The position numbers and the translations under genes were made by a program. Under the pieces are notes generated by a model. It saw nothing but the letters and a program-made list of their open reading frames with translations. It made no database searches and was not told where the DNA came from. Positions 47,590 through 59,004 of a DNA stretch of 64,000 nucleotides are shown here, in pieces. The DNA is taken from the NCBI GenBank assembly GCA_942492625.1, contig CALOFM010000006.1, forward strand, positions 11,181 through 75,180, in the 5' to 3' direction. The stretch's first letter is position 1. Each line of letters opens with the position of its first letter. The stretch comes from Thiosymbion sp942492625. Its GTDB lineage: Bacteria > Pseudomonadota > Gammaproteobacteria > Chromatiales > Chromatiaceae.

Positions 47590-48636
47590 TCAAGTTGGGG
47601 CATGTCTGCGGGGGCTCATGGCAGCGGGGCCCGGGTCGTCTCCTCGTGATGGAACCGAGCGACCGAAGCTCGAGAACAACCCCGTACCCGCCAGGCCCAG
47701 CAAGGCGCTCAAAAACAAGGCCGTAGCGAGAGGCCACTGGAAGAGCTCCTGCACCGGGCGGAAGGTCTTCTCGTCCGATACCACGGGCTCCAGCTCGTCC
47801 AGCAGGCCGTAGATGGCCTGGAGTCCGGCGACGTCGCGGGCCCGGAAGTAGCGCCCGCCGGTCGCCTTGGCGATATCCTGGAGCGTGCGCTCGTCGATCC
47901 TCGCGCCGCCCAAGGCCAGTCCAAAGGCCCCGTGGGACTCGGCGCCTACGCCGATGGTGTAGATGCGCACCCCCTCCCCGGCTGCGAGCTCAGCCGCTTT
48001 CATGGGGGCGATGCTGCCGGCGGTGTTGGCGCCGTCGGTGAGCAGGATCAGGATGCGGTTCTCGGCCGCCTGGTCGCGCAGGCGCTTGACCGCCAAGCCG
48101 ATGGCGTCGCCGATGGCGGTCTCCCGGCCTGCAAGCCCGACGGCCGATTCGAAGAGCAGCGCACGCGCCGTCTCCCGGTCGAAGGTAAGAGGCGTCTGCA
48201 GATAGGCTTGGCTGCCGAACAGGATAAGGCCGATGCGATCGCCCTCGCGGCGCTCGATGAAGTCGCCGGCCACCGCCTTGACCGCGGTCAGGCGCTCCAC
48301 CACCCGGTTGCCGATGACCATGTCCTGCTCGACCATGGAGCCGGAGATGTCCACCGCCAGCATCAGGTCGCGCCCCTCCATGGGCAGGGCGATGGGGTTA
48401 CCGATCAGCTGAGGCCGGGCGGCGGCAGTCACGAGCAGAACCCAGGCCAGGCCCCCGAGCAGCGCACGCAAGAGCCTGGACCCGACCGGACCGGACTCTG
48501 CAGCGGCGAGGGCGCCGAAGAAGGGAATGCGCAGCGCACTGGCCGGGCGTTGCTGTGCCCGCGGAAGCAGATAGTAGGCGGCCAACGGAAACGGGAGCGC
48601 CGCCAGGACCCAGGGCCAAGCCAGATCAAGGCTCAT
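47590..48636 (-). CDS. batA: VWA-domain membrane protein (BatA-like)
   Basis: A 348-residue membrane protein. The start is the ATG at 48636 (LDLAWPWVLAALPFPLAAYY), which overlaps the stop of the preceding gene; a longer upstream frame lacks coding character. Two N-terminal spans flank a basic loop. The VWA domain covers about 90-290 with MIDAS AVDISGSMVEQDM and a later Thr/Asp site (LTDGANTAGSI). A last span lies near 325-345. VWA domains bind partners through a metal ion. It is part of moxR-DUF58-DUF4381-batA-batB/C-batD. Confidence 0.93.
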   Translation of the reverse strand: MSLDLAWPWVLAALPFPLAAYYLLPRAQQRPASALRIPFFGALAAAESGPVGSRLLRALLGGLAWVLLVTAAARPQLIGNPIALPMEGRDLMLAVDISGSMVEQDMVIGNRVVERLTAVKAVAGDFIERREGDRIGLILFGSQAYLQTPLTFDRETARALLFESAVGLAGRETAIGDAIGLAVKRLRDQAAENRILILLTDGANTAGSIAPMKAAELAAGEGVRIYTIGVGAESHGAFGLALGGARIDERTLQDIAKATGGRYFRARDVAGLQAIYGLLDELEPVVSDEKTFRPVQELFQWPLATALFLSALLGLAGTGLFSSFGRSVPSRGDDPGPAAMSPRRHAPT

Positions 48637-49100
48637 GTGTTCCTCCTGATCCAGTCCGCGGCGAGGGCCAGCAGGGCATTCGCATTGAAATCCGGTGCAG
48701 GGGCGTAGGGGCCCTCGGCCAGCACCCTGCCGGGGCCGTCTGCGAACCGGCCCCTGCCGCCGTTGAAATCGAGGAACTCCAGCCAGCTTGGACCGGTGAG
48801 AGAGGCAACCTGCGCGCGGGGAAATCGGGCCAAGGCGACCCGCTTGAGCAGCGCCGATACCTCCGCGGCCAGGTCGGGTCCCACGCCTCGGCCTTCCAAG
48901 GCGGCAAGCTCGTCGAGAATCTTCCGGCGGCGGCGCAGGAGGCGGTAACGGCGGAGCAGCCGCCAGGCCAACAGGCCGAGCAGCACCAATCCCAGGGCAA
49001 ACAACACCCACCAGCCAGGCGCGGGGGGCCAAAGGCCGGGTGTCGGCGGGGCATGGATGTCGCGTAGCGCGAGCTCCTGTCCCAAGGGCATCTGGTTCAT
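48633..49100 (-). CDS. DUF4381-domain membrane protein
   Basis: A 155-residue protein. A short periplasmic N-terminus (LRDIHAPPTPGLWPPAPGWW) precedes one strong membrane span (VLFALGLVLLGLLAWRLL, about residues 30-47), then a basic stretch (RRYRLLRRRRK) and a cytoplasmic helical domain. This is the DUF4381 pattern. It always sits in Bat/MoxR operons, as here: its start overlaps the DUF58 gene and its stop overlaps batA (both by ATGA). Role unknown. Confidence 0.88.
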   Translation of the reverse strand: MNQMPLGQELALRDIHAPPTPGLWPPAPGWWVLFALGLVLLGLLAWRLLRRYRLLRRRRKILDELAALEGRGVGPDLAAEVSALLKRVALARFPRAQVASLTGPSWLEFLDFNGGRGRFADGPGRVLAEGPYAPAPDFNANALLALAADWIRRNT

Positions 49101-50080
49101 GCCACCGCCTCGAGCCTACCCGGCCGGCGGCGTCCGAGCAGATCCAAGCCCGTGGCCAGCCGGGCCACCGGGTCATCTTCGGTCGAGAAACGGATCAGGG
49201 GGATTCCACGTCCTGCGGTAAGCGCCTGGACCGCCGCCTGGTGGCGTGCCAGATGGACCTCGTAGCCCCCGCGGCCCTGACGCGATCCGGTATCCAGCAC
49301 CCCGGCGCGCAAACCGTCGGTGATGCCGTAACGCCCGGCGGGAGGGGGCGCCAGCTCCAGAGGATCGGCCACCTGGCAGGCGACGATGTCGTTGTGGCGG
49401 CGCAGCTTGCCCAGGTGACGTCCGCTCTCCTCGTCCATGGAATAGAAGTCGGAGATCAGGAACACCAGGCTGCCGGGCCGGGCGACCCGCCGCAGCCGCG
49501 CCAGGGCCGTGGACATGGCGCCGGGATCGCTCAGGTGGGCCAGGCCGGCGAGCGGATCTCCGGCCTTGGCCAGGGCGCGGATCAGGCGCATGACCGCATG
49601 CCGGCCCCCGGCCGGCTGCAACTCCTGGTGCTCACCGTTGAACAGCAGTGCCCCGATCCGGTCGTGATTCCCGGCGGCGGCCCAGCCCACGAGCGCGGCG
49701 ATGCGGGCGGCGATGACCGATTTGAAGGCGCCGCGCGTACCGAAGAACATGCTGGGACCCAGGTCCAGGAGGGCTACCACAGGCCGCTCGCGCTCCTCCT
49801 CGTAGAGCTTGACATGGGGGCGTCCGGCGCGGGCGGTGATGCGCCAATCCATGTTGCGGATGTCGTCGCCGGCCTGGTAATGACGCGACTCCTGGTAGTC
49901 CATGCCGCGTCCGCGAAAACGCGAGCGGTGACCGCCGGTAATGACCGAGCGAGAGGGTTGGCCGCGCTTGAGCTGAAGACCCTCCACGCGGCGGCGTAGC
50001 TCGATGAGATCCTCGACACTCACGCGGACGTTGGGGTCTGTGGGCTCTTGCTTCACTTGTGGAGTCATCCTTCTGATCAT
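49097..50080 (-). CDS. DUF58-domain protein
   Basis: A 327-residue DUF58 protein. The conserved core is RSRFRGRGMDYQESRHYQAG then DDIRNMDWRITARAGRPHVK, near residues 50-90, followed by a VWA-like fold with VVALLDLGPSMFFG. No membrane span is obvious. I set the start at the ATG at 50080 because AGGTGA lies five bases upstream; a longer frame to 50152 has a different character. DUF58 proteins are the usual partners of MoxR ATPases. Confidence 0.9.
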   Translation of the reverse strand: MIRRMTPQVKQEPTDPNVRVSVEDLIELRRRVEGLQLKRGQPSRSVITGGHRSRFRGRGMDYQESRHYQAGDDIRNMDWRITARAGRPHVKLYEEERERPVVALLDLGPSMFFGTRGAFKSVIAARIAALVGWAAAGNHDRIGALLFNGEHQELQPAGGRHAVMRLIRALAKAGDPLAGLAHLSDPGAMSTALARLRRVARPGSLVFLISDFYSMDEESGRHLGKLRRHNDIVACQVADPLELAPPPAGRYGITDGLRAGVLDTGSRQGRGGYEVHLARHQAAVQALTAGRGIPLIRFSTEDDPVARLATGLDLLGRRRPGRLEAVA

Positions 50081-50292
50081 ACCCGTCACCTGGGGTTTTC
50101 GGCCGCGATGCACGCCTCTCGCACCCGATAGCCGCGTTGCGACTCCTCCCAATGGAGTCCGCTATTACTCGTCGGCGCGCCTTGCTCTAGGGCACGATAG
50201 ACGCACCTCGCTTGCCCGAAAACCCACGTGCAACGGGTATACATTACCTCGCGCTCGTTGCGCCCCTGCGGTTCAAACCTCCTCTCCGGGGC

Positions 50293-51315
50293 TCAAACCA
50301 TCGGGACGCGCTTCAGCAGCAGATCGATGAAGCGGTCGGCATCGATTCCCTCGGCCTCCGCCTCGTAGCTCATTAGCACGCGATGGCGCAGCACGTCGAA
50401 TACGACCGCGTGGATGTCCTCGGGCGTGACGAAGTCGCCACCGCGCAGCCAGGCATGGGCGCGGGAGCAGCTGTCCAGACCAATGGTCCCGCGGGGGCTG
50501 GCGCCGTAGTCCACCAAGCGGCTCAGCTCCTCCCCGTAGGGGGCCGGGTCTCGGGTCGCCAGCACCAGCTGCACCAGGTACTCCTCCAGGTTGGAGGCCA
50601 TGTGCAGGGCCATGGACTCGTCGCGGGCGGCAAATACCTGCTCCTTGGTCACCAGTATGTCGGCCTCCGGGACGGTTGCGCGCCGACGGCCCGCCTCGGC
50701 GCGGGCAATGTCCAGAATGCTGCGCTCGGCGGCGGCCTCGGGATAATCCACCCGCACGTGCATCAGGAAGCGGTCCAACTGGGCTTCGGGCAAGGGGTAG
50801 GTACCTTCCTGCTCGATGGGATTCTGGGTTGCCATGACGAGGAAAAGGTCCGGCAGTCCGTAGGTCCTGGTGCCGACCGTGATCTGCTGCTCTCCCATTG
50901 CCTCCAGCAGGGCGGACTGGACCTTGGCCGGGGCGCGATTAACCTCGTCGGCAAGCACCAGGTTGTGGAACAGGGGACCTCGCTGAAACTCGAAGCTGCC
51001 GGTCTCGGGGCGGTAGATGTCGGTCCCGGTCAGGTCGCCGGGAAGGAGATCCGGTGTGAACTGGATGCGCTGGAAATCCCCCTCGATACGGCTCGCCAGG
51101 TGCTTGACGGCCGTGGTCTTGGCCAGACCGGGGGCGCCCTCGACAAGCAGGTGGCCCTCGGCCAACAAAGCGATAAGCAGGCGTTCGACCAGCGCGGTCT
51201 GGCCGACGATGCGCCCGTTAACGTCCGCACGCAGGCGGGCAAAGGCCGCGCGCACGACGCTCGCGGGCTCGGATGCCGTGGCGGAGCGCTCCGCATTGGC
51301 GGTATCTGCCGTCAT
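50293..51315 (-). CDS. moxR: MoxR-family AAA+ ATPase
   Basis: A 340-residue AAA+ ATPase of the MoxR group. Walker A is VEGAPGLAKTTAVK near residues 58-71, Walker B is LVLADEVNRAPAKVQSALLE near 121-140, and the sensor region MATQNPIEQEGTYPLPEAQL and DRFLMHVRV follows. These ATPases act with VWA and DUF58 proteins as chaperone-like assembly or activation factors. It is the first gene of the operon; a 210-base gap separates it from the DUF58 gene. Confidence 0.95.
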   Translation of the reverse strand: MTADTANAERSATASEPASVVRAAFARLRADVNGRIVGQTALVERLLIALLAEGHLLVEGAPGLAKTTAVKHLASRIEGDFQRIQFTPDLLPGDLTGTDIYRPETGSFEFQRGPLFHNLVLADEVNRAPAKVQSALLEAMGEQQITVGTRTYGLPDLFLVMATQNPIEQEGTYPLPEAQLDRFLMHVRVDYPEAAAERSILDIARAEAGRRRATVPEADILVTKEQVFAARDESMALHMASNLEEYLVQLVLATRDPAPYGEELSRLVDYGASPRGTIGLDSCSRAHAWLRGGDFVTPEDIHAVVFDVLRHRVLMSYEAEAEGIDADRFIDLLLKRVPMV

Positions 51316-51434
51316 TTCTCGATTCCTTTAATGGTTGAGCTCCAAAGCCGGGGTCGATTAGATTGGTGGTCGCCTCCGGCGTCCCGGCGCTGATCTTACT
51401 AAGCCGGAAGACCACAAGGCCACCCGTTCAAATT

Positions 51435-51719
51435 CTAATCCCTTGCACCTTGCGTGGAGCGTTCCCGAACATTAACTCTCGGTAAGGTTGCATATACGCT
51501 ACGGGGGAAATAGCCGTCGGTGCGCAGCACCACCCGTCCCTGCTCTGTCGCCTCGGCCACGCCTTCGCGAATATCCCGGACGGAACCCTTGAACCACTCC
51601 GGATGCTCGTGACAGCGGGGACTTACCAGGCCGGCGTCTCGGGCGGATTTGCCTTGAGGGGTTGCGCCGGGTCCACCAATAAAGGACAACATGCCGATCA
51701 GTAACCAGATGGTTTTCAT
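51435..51719 (-). CDS. small exported protein, thioredoxin-like leader without CxxC
   Basis: A 94-residue protein with a signal peptide (MKTIWLLIGMLSFIGGPGAT). The stretch HPEWFKGSVRDIREGVAEA and TEQGRVVL resembles the first strands of exported thioredoxin-fold proteins, which then continue to a CxxC. Here that region is missing; the protein ends after about 35 unrelated residues. It may be a truncated remnant or a real short protein. It is divergent from the DsbA-like gene. Confidence 0.45.
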   Translation of the reverse strand: MKTIWLLIGMLSFIGGPGATPQGKSARDAGLVSPRCHEHPEWFKGSVRDIREGVAEATEQGRVVLRTDGYFPRSVYATLPRVNVRERSTQGARD

Positions 51720-51802
51720 CTGTGATTTTCTACCCGACCGTTGGATGTTCGCGCATCATAGGGGTTTAGACGCCGTATCATAACCTTCGTCAGCTGCGGG
51801 AA

Positions 51803-52450
51803 ATGCCCACAATCCTCTATTACATTCACGACCCCATGTGCAGCTGGTGTTGGGGTTTTCGCCCGACGCTGGAAAGGCTTCGGGCGGACTTGCCGAACCA
51901 TATCCGGGTCGAGCGACTTCTCGGCGGCCTGGCCCCGGACACGGACGAGCCCATGCCGCAACAGATGCGCGAATGGCTGCAGCAGACCTGGCGGAAAATC
52001 TCAGAGCGTATTCCAAGCACCCGGTTCAATCATGACTTCTGGGTCCGTTGCGCACCCAGACGCAGTACTTACCCCGCATGCCGAGCGGTCATCGCCGCCC
52101 GCCGCCAGGACCCGAGGCTCGATGAGGCGATGACCGACGCCATCCAGCGCGCCTACTACCTTGAGGCACGCAACCCTTCCGACCGGGATACCCTGATTGA
52201 GCTGGCGCGGGAGATCGGGGCCGACGCCGATGACTTCGTCGAGACTCTCGACGCCCCCGAAACCCAAGCCGAGCTGGAGCGGGAGATCGAGCTGATTCGG
52301 GAAATGGACGCTTGGCAGTTTCCCTCCCTGGTGCTGGACCTGGAAGGTAGCCGCTGGCGGGTGCCTATCGACTACCTGGATGCGGGAGCGATGCTCGAGA
52401 CCATCCGCATGCTCACTTGCCTGCGCAGCAGCGAACTTAGCGTACAGTAA
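51803..52450 (+). CDS. DsbA-family thioredoxin-fold protein
   Basis: A 215-residue protein with no signal peptide, so probably cytoplasmic. The redox motif is CSWC at residues 13-16 (HDPMCSWCWGFRPTLE). A helical insertion follows, then the C-terminal thioredoxin part (FPSLVLDLEGSRWRVPIDYL) with the cis-Pro near residue 174. It belongs with the FrnE/2-hydroxychromene-carboxylate isomerase side of the DsbA family; the isomerases lack the two Cys, so a thiol-disulfide role is more likely. Confidence 0.85.
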   Translation: MPTILYYIHDPMCSWCWGFRPTLERLRADLPNHIRVERLLGGLAPDTDEPMPQQMREWLQQTWRKISERIPSTRFNHDFWVRCAPRRSTYPACRAVIAARRQDPRLDEAMTDAIQRAYYLEARNPSDRDTLIELAREIGADADDFVETLDAPETQAELEREIELIREMDAWQFPSLVLDLEGSRWRVPIDYLDAGAMLETIRMLTCLRSSELSVQ

Positions 52451-52521
52451 TTCCTCTCGCCGCTTCCTTGGTTACTCGGTGGCGTCCCAACTTTGAGGCA
52501 CATCGTCAGTCCCTCGCCGCG

Positions 52522-52547
52522 ACCCTCTCCCTCGACAGGGAGAGGGT
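52522..52547. terminator. inverted repeat between convergent genes
   Basis: ACCCTCTCCCT (52522-52532) is the exact reverse complement of AGGGAGAGGGT (52537-52547) with a four-base loop. It sits between the ends of the DsbA-like gene and glgP, so it may end both transcripts. There is no T run. The CCCTCTCCC type also occurs as a common intergenic repeat in Proteobacteria. Confidence 0.55.
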
Positions 52548-52568
52548 GCGAAGCAGAAGCTGATCGAG

Positions 52569-55079
<2,511 letters not shown>

Positions 55080-55259
55080 GAAAAAACCCTTAATATATTC
55101 AGTGTGATACCCTTGGATTCCCTGGAGATGACTACGCTGCAGCAGACCGCTGAACCGCCACACCCTGCGCTGGTGCCGATTTAACCAGAAATAGGCGCCC
55201 CGCATAAGTGCTTATACCAATTAAGCCGTAACATCCCGGGAGTCCTTTTTCGGGCACGC

Positions 55260-55802
55260 TCAAAAGTAGACGGCGGAAACCCGCCAACCGAGATCGCGCA
55301 GCTTCAAGTGAACATGGATCGGCGTGTCCTTTTCGGCTCCGATGCGCGCGACGAAGCCGTCGGGGGTATTGAAGAACGCATAGGAGATCCGACCGAGAAA
55401 CCCCTCGTCGTCACCGCTTGCCCCCTGGTCCAAGAGCCGCTCGCGTACCCAACCGAGGGTCACAAGCTGCTCCACGGCGTCGCTGCCCCTGACCCCGAGT
55501 CCCTCCTGAAGCCAGCGGATGAAGGAGTCCGACAGGTCGCCGATGCTGCTGTCTGCATCCTTGTTGAGCTTTGTCTTGATCGCACCGCGGATCGCGTCCA
55601 GATCCACCAGCTCGGCAAGCGCCACCGAGTCTTCTTTACGCAAGGCTCGGTCGATCCGCCATAGGGTGGCGTATGGCCAAGCCAGATACGCCAGGAGCAG
55701 CACCGTGACCAAGAGCAGGGCCAGGCCGAGGAAGGGCAAGGTACGCGGGCGTTCTGTTCGAGGCCGGTCCAGGATCCGATCGGGTGACTTGAGCCGCTTC
55801 AC
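55260..55802 (-). CDS. DUF2939-domain membrane-anchored protein
   Basis: A 180-residue protein. A basic N-terminus (MKRLKSPDRILDRPRTERPR) precedes one membrane span (FLGLALLLVTVLLLAYLAWP), followed by a DUF2939 domain: YATLWRIDRALRKEDSVALA, then VDLDAIRGAIKTKLNKD. The C-terminus ends HVHLKLRDLGWRVSAVYF. Most of it is probably periplasmic. Function is unknown. Its start overlaps the stop of the ABC-F gene, so the two are likely cotranslated. Confidence 0.85.
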   Translation of the reverse strand: MKRLKSPDRILDRPRTERPRTLPFLGLALLLVTVLLLAYLAWPYATLWRIDRALRKEDSVALAELVDLDAIRGAIKTKLNKDADSSIGDLSDSFIRWLQEGLGVRGSDAVEQLVTLGWVRERLLDQGASGDDEGFLGRISYAFFNTPDGFVARIGAEKDTPIHVHLKLRDLGWRVSAVYF

Positions 55803-57694
55803 GGCGTTCCAGCTCCCTGCCCCTCCAGCTCCTCACCCGTTTCCAGCCATGCGACCTCAGTCTGCTCCAGGTCGGCATCGAGGCGGTGCTTCTGCGCCAG
55901 GAGAGCCAGCAGGCGGTCCTTTGCCGATGGCTCGTAGAGCTCTTTCGCCGCCAGCTCGCGCTCTAGCTCTCCGTGGCGGGTAGTGAGGACGGCAAGCTGC
56001 GTCTCCAGAGTCTGCAGACGGCGGCGAAGCGGCTGCAGGCGGCGTCGCTCTTCTGCTTCCCGCCGCCGTTGGTCCTTGCGTGATACGCCGCTTTGAGCTG
56101 GAGCTTCGGCGGCTGCCTGCTCCCTGCTCGCCTGCCGTTTGGCCAGCCAAGCGGGGTAGTCGTCCAGGTCCCCGGCGAAGGGGGTCAAGGCGCCCTCGTC
56201 CACCAGCAGCAGCTCGTCGCACGTAACCCGCAACAGGTGCCTGTCGTGGGAGACCACCACGAGCGCCCCCTCGAACTCCTGTAGGGCCTCGCTCAGGGCG
56301 TGGCGCATTTCCAGATCCAGGTGGTTCGTGGGCTCGTCGAGCAGCAGCAGATTGGGCCTCTGCCAGATCAACAGGGCGAGGGCAAGTCGTGCCTTCTCGC
56401 CCCCCGAGAAGGGGGCCACGCGCTCCAGGGCTTTGTCGCCGGTGAAGGCGAAGCCGCCCAGGAAATCGCGCAGCTCCTGCTCGCGGTTGTCCGGTGCGAG
56501 ACGCTGCAAATGCTTGAGCGGGCTGTCGTCGCCGCGTAGCTGGTCCATCTGGTGCTGGGCGAAGTAGCCTACCTGTAGCGCCTGAGCCGGCAGGCGGCGG
56601 CCAGACTGCAACGGCAGGGTGCCGGCGAGCAGCTTGATCAGGGTGGACTTGCCCGCCCCGTTCGGTCCGAGCAGGCCGATGCGGTCGCCCGGGGCCAGGG
56701 TCAGATCCAAACCCGAAAGTACCGTCCGCTCGCCGTAGCCGGCGGCGACCTCCTCCAACGCCAACAGGGGACGGGGCAGGCCCGGCGGCTCGCGCAGCCG
56801 GAACGAGAAGGGCGCGTCCACGTGCGCCGGGGCGATCAACTCCATGCGCTCCAGGGCCTTGAGGCGGCTCTGGGCCTGACGCGCCTTGGTCGCCTTGGCC
56901 CGGAAACGGTCCACGAAGCGCTGAATGCGGGCAATCTCCTGCTGCTGCCGGCCGAACGCCGCCTGCTGTTGGGCGAGCCGCTCGGCGCGCTGACGCTCGA
57001 AGGCGCTGTAATTGCCGGCGTAGAAACCGACGCTTCCTCGGTCTATGTGCAGGATGTGATCGGCGATGGCGTCGAGAAAATCCCGGTCGTGGGAGATCAG
57101 CAACAGGGTCCCGGGGTAGGACTTGAGCCAGGACTCGAGCCAGATCACGGCATCCAGGTCCAGGTGGTTGGTCGGCTCGTCCAGCAGCAGCAGGTCGGAG
57201 CGGCACATAAGGGTGCGGGCCAGGGACAGGCGCATGCGCCAGCCCCCGGAGTAGCTGTCCACCGCTCCGCGCTCCTCCCCGGGCGCAAAGCCCAGGCCGT
57301 GCAGAAGTCGGGCGGCGCGGCTCTCAGCGCCGTATCCGTCGATAGCCTCCAGGTGCCCGTGCAGCTCCGCCTGGCGCAGACCTTCGTCGGTCTCCTCGGC
57401 GGCGGTCAGCTGTGCCTGCACGCTACGCAGCTCCCGGTCTCCATCCATGACGAACTCGATGGCGGCGCGCTCGCCGCTGGGCGTCTGCTGGGCCACGTGG
57501 GCGATCTCCCAACCGGCGGGAAAGGACGCAGTCCCCCGCGTCCGGGTGCAGCTCGCCGCGGATCAGTGCGAACAGGCTCGACTTGCCGCAGCCGTTCGGA
57601 CCTACCACCCCCACCTTCTGGCCGGGATAAACGGTCGCTTCCGCGCCCTCCAGCAGCAGGTTGGTGCCGCGGCGCAGGCTCAGGAATTAAGCAA
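55799..57694 (-). CDS. ABC-F ATPase (YheS/Uup-like), split by frameshifts
   Basis: An ABC-F protein of about 630 residues with two ATPase domains and no membrane part; these act on the ribosome. Walker A sites are VVGPNGCGKSSLFALIRGEL and LLGPNGAGKSTLIKLLAG; signatures are YSGGWRMRLSLART and FSGGEKARLALALL; LLLLDEPTNHLDLDAVIWLE and LLLLDEPTNHLDLEMRHALS are the Walker B parts. The C-terminus is a charged coiled coil. The frame is lost near 57535: a run of five G reads correctly as four (HPDAGTASFPAGWEI). At the 5' end a TTG at 57694 would give LNFLSLRRGTNLLLEG if one T were added near 57686. Both look like homopolymer errors. The start abuts an intergenic repeat. Confidence 0.85.
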
Positions 57695-57722
57695 GGAAGG
57701 CGCAGTGGACGCCAAGGAATCG
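57690..57722. repeat. intergenic GC-rich repeat, copy 2
   Basis: GCAAGGAAGGCGCAGTGGACGCCAAGGAAT (here in two parts, GCAAGGAAGGCGCAG and TGGACGCCAAGGAAT) resembles the repeat near 7610 read on the other strand. It borders the likely start codon of the ABC-F gene and may have altered its upstream region. Confidence 0.35.
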
Positions 57723-57893
57723 ACCTCGCCTCTTTCACCAAACAGATCTCTGGGGTGAGTGCTTGTAATCAATGCAAGGTAACACCGGTTGCCCATTTCT
57801 GGCCGAGGATTATAGCTTTCCACGCGGCTCTATCGGATTGAGGATGTGGAGCCTTCGTCTCAAACTCCGCGTGACGTCGCAACTTGTCGCGGG

Positions 57894-58475
57894 TCAAGGA
57901 CCGAACGAAAGAATCAAACCGACCGTGACCAGTGCTAAAAGCGAGGCCCGCAGTCCCGCCCAGAACCAGAACACGCGGCTGATCCGACCCAGGAAGACCC
58001 CGAGCAGGAAAACCAATACCAGAGCCGCCGCTATTCCTAAATCGATGGGGGAGGCCGGGAGCGGCACCCCGGCCGCCGCCAGCCAGACGGGTATCAAAAT
58101 AAGCTGGGCGATGAGAAAGGGAGACAAGCCGTTGACCAACGCGACGACCACTGGGGCCAGGCGGGCCGCCTGCTCATGGGCACTGTCGTCGAGAGGGTCG
58201 ACCATGGCCTCGCGCAAACCGTCCAGTTCCTGACGGCGTTCCGCCGCCTCGCTGATGTAGGCGCTGGATAGTCCGCTGACGCCCAATGCCACCGCCGTGC
58301 CAAATCCTGCCGACAAGACCGTATGCAGGCTGATCTCGGCTCCAGCGCGAAACCCCACGAGAAGACCCAGAAGGGTCAGGGCGCCATCAAAACCGTTGGT
58401 AACGAAGTAGCGGCGCGCGATCAACCCTGGACGGGCGATGTCCAGTGCGCGCTTAAGCTCGTTGGGGAGCGGCAT
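57894..58475 (-). CDS. VIT1/CCC1-family membrane protein
   Basis: A 193-residue membrane protein with about four to five spans. RRYFVTNGFDGALTLLGLLV near residues 20-40 is the VIT/CCC1 signature (iron or manganese transport family), and GLSSAYISEAAERRQELDGL follows. It matches the shorter prokaryotic subgroup known as TIGR00267, common in archaea. A metal-transport role is inferred. It is 12 bases downstream of the DUF211 gene, so the two form an operon. Confidence 0.8.
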   Translation of the reverse strand: MPLPNELKRALDIARPGLIARRYFVTNGFDGALTLLGLLVGFRAGAEISLHTVLSAGFGTAVALGVSGLSSAYISEAAERRQELDGLREAMVDPLDDSAHEQAARLAPVVVALVNGLSPFLIAQLILIPVWLAAAGVPLPASPIDLGIAAALVLVFLLGVFLGRISRVFWFWAGLRASLLALVTVGLILSFGP

Positions 58476-58487
58476 CTTTGGGGCGCA

Positions 58488-58775
58488 TTAGGTCTCGCTT
58501 GAGGAGTCGCCGATGGCCGTGCACTTGTCGATGCTGTGTATCGAACCGCCCATGGAACGGATGGCATCCTCGATGCGGGCGTAGTCCAAGTTCTCTCCCT
58601 CGATAACGAGAGTCAGGGTCTCGGTTTTTTCGTCCATCTCAACCACGTCCAGATCCACTCGATAGCTTGCCCCCAGAGCAGCGACGGCAGCCGCCAGCTC
58701 CAGTACGTTGGGAAGATGTGGCTTAAGTACGTCGAGCTCGATCTTACGGAGGCTGGGCATGGGGCTGTGCTGCAC
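58488..58775 (-). CDS. DUF211-domain protein
   Basis: A 95-residue DUF211 protein, a small ferredoxin-like-fold family first known in archaea. PSLRKIELDVLKPHLPNVLE, VDLDVVEMDEKTETLTLVIE and DAIRSMGGSIHSIDKCTAIG are characteristic. Two starts are possible: a GTG at 58775 and an ATG at 58760. It probably regulates or assists the VIT-family protein that follows; the pairing is inferred from the operon. Function is unknown. Confidence 0.85.
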   Translation of the reverse strand: MQHSPMPSLRKIELDVLKPHLPNVLELAAAVAALGASYRVDLDVVEMDEKTETLTLVIEGENLDYARIEDAIRSMGGSIHSIDKCTAIGDSSSET

Positions 58776-59004
58776 TTTCCAAGCGGTTGAAAACTTTAGA
58801 TGGAGATTGGCAGAAAAGGCTAGCCCAGTGAATCGGGATCGGCAAGTCGGGTGCGCGAGGTACAGTCTGCCGGAGACGGCCAGTGGAACCTAAGTGATGA
58901 TGCCGATGTGGGAAAAGCCCACCGAGGCATTGCTCAAGTAGAACGGGCTGAGGTACGGGGCCGGTGGTTGCGGGGACCATGGGCGTCGCGGAGCTCTGCC
59001 CGTC

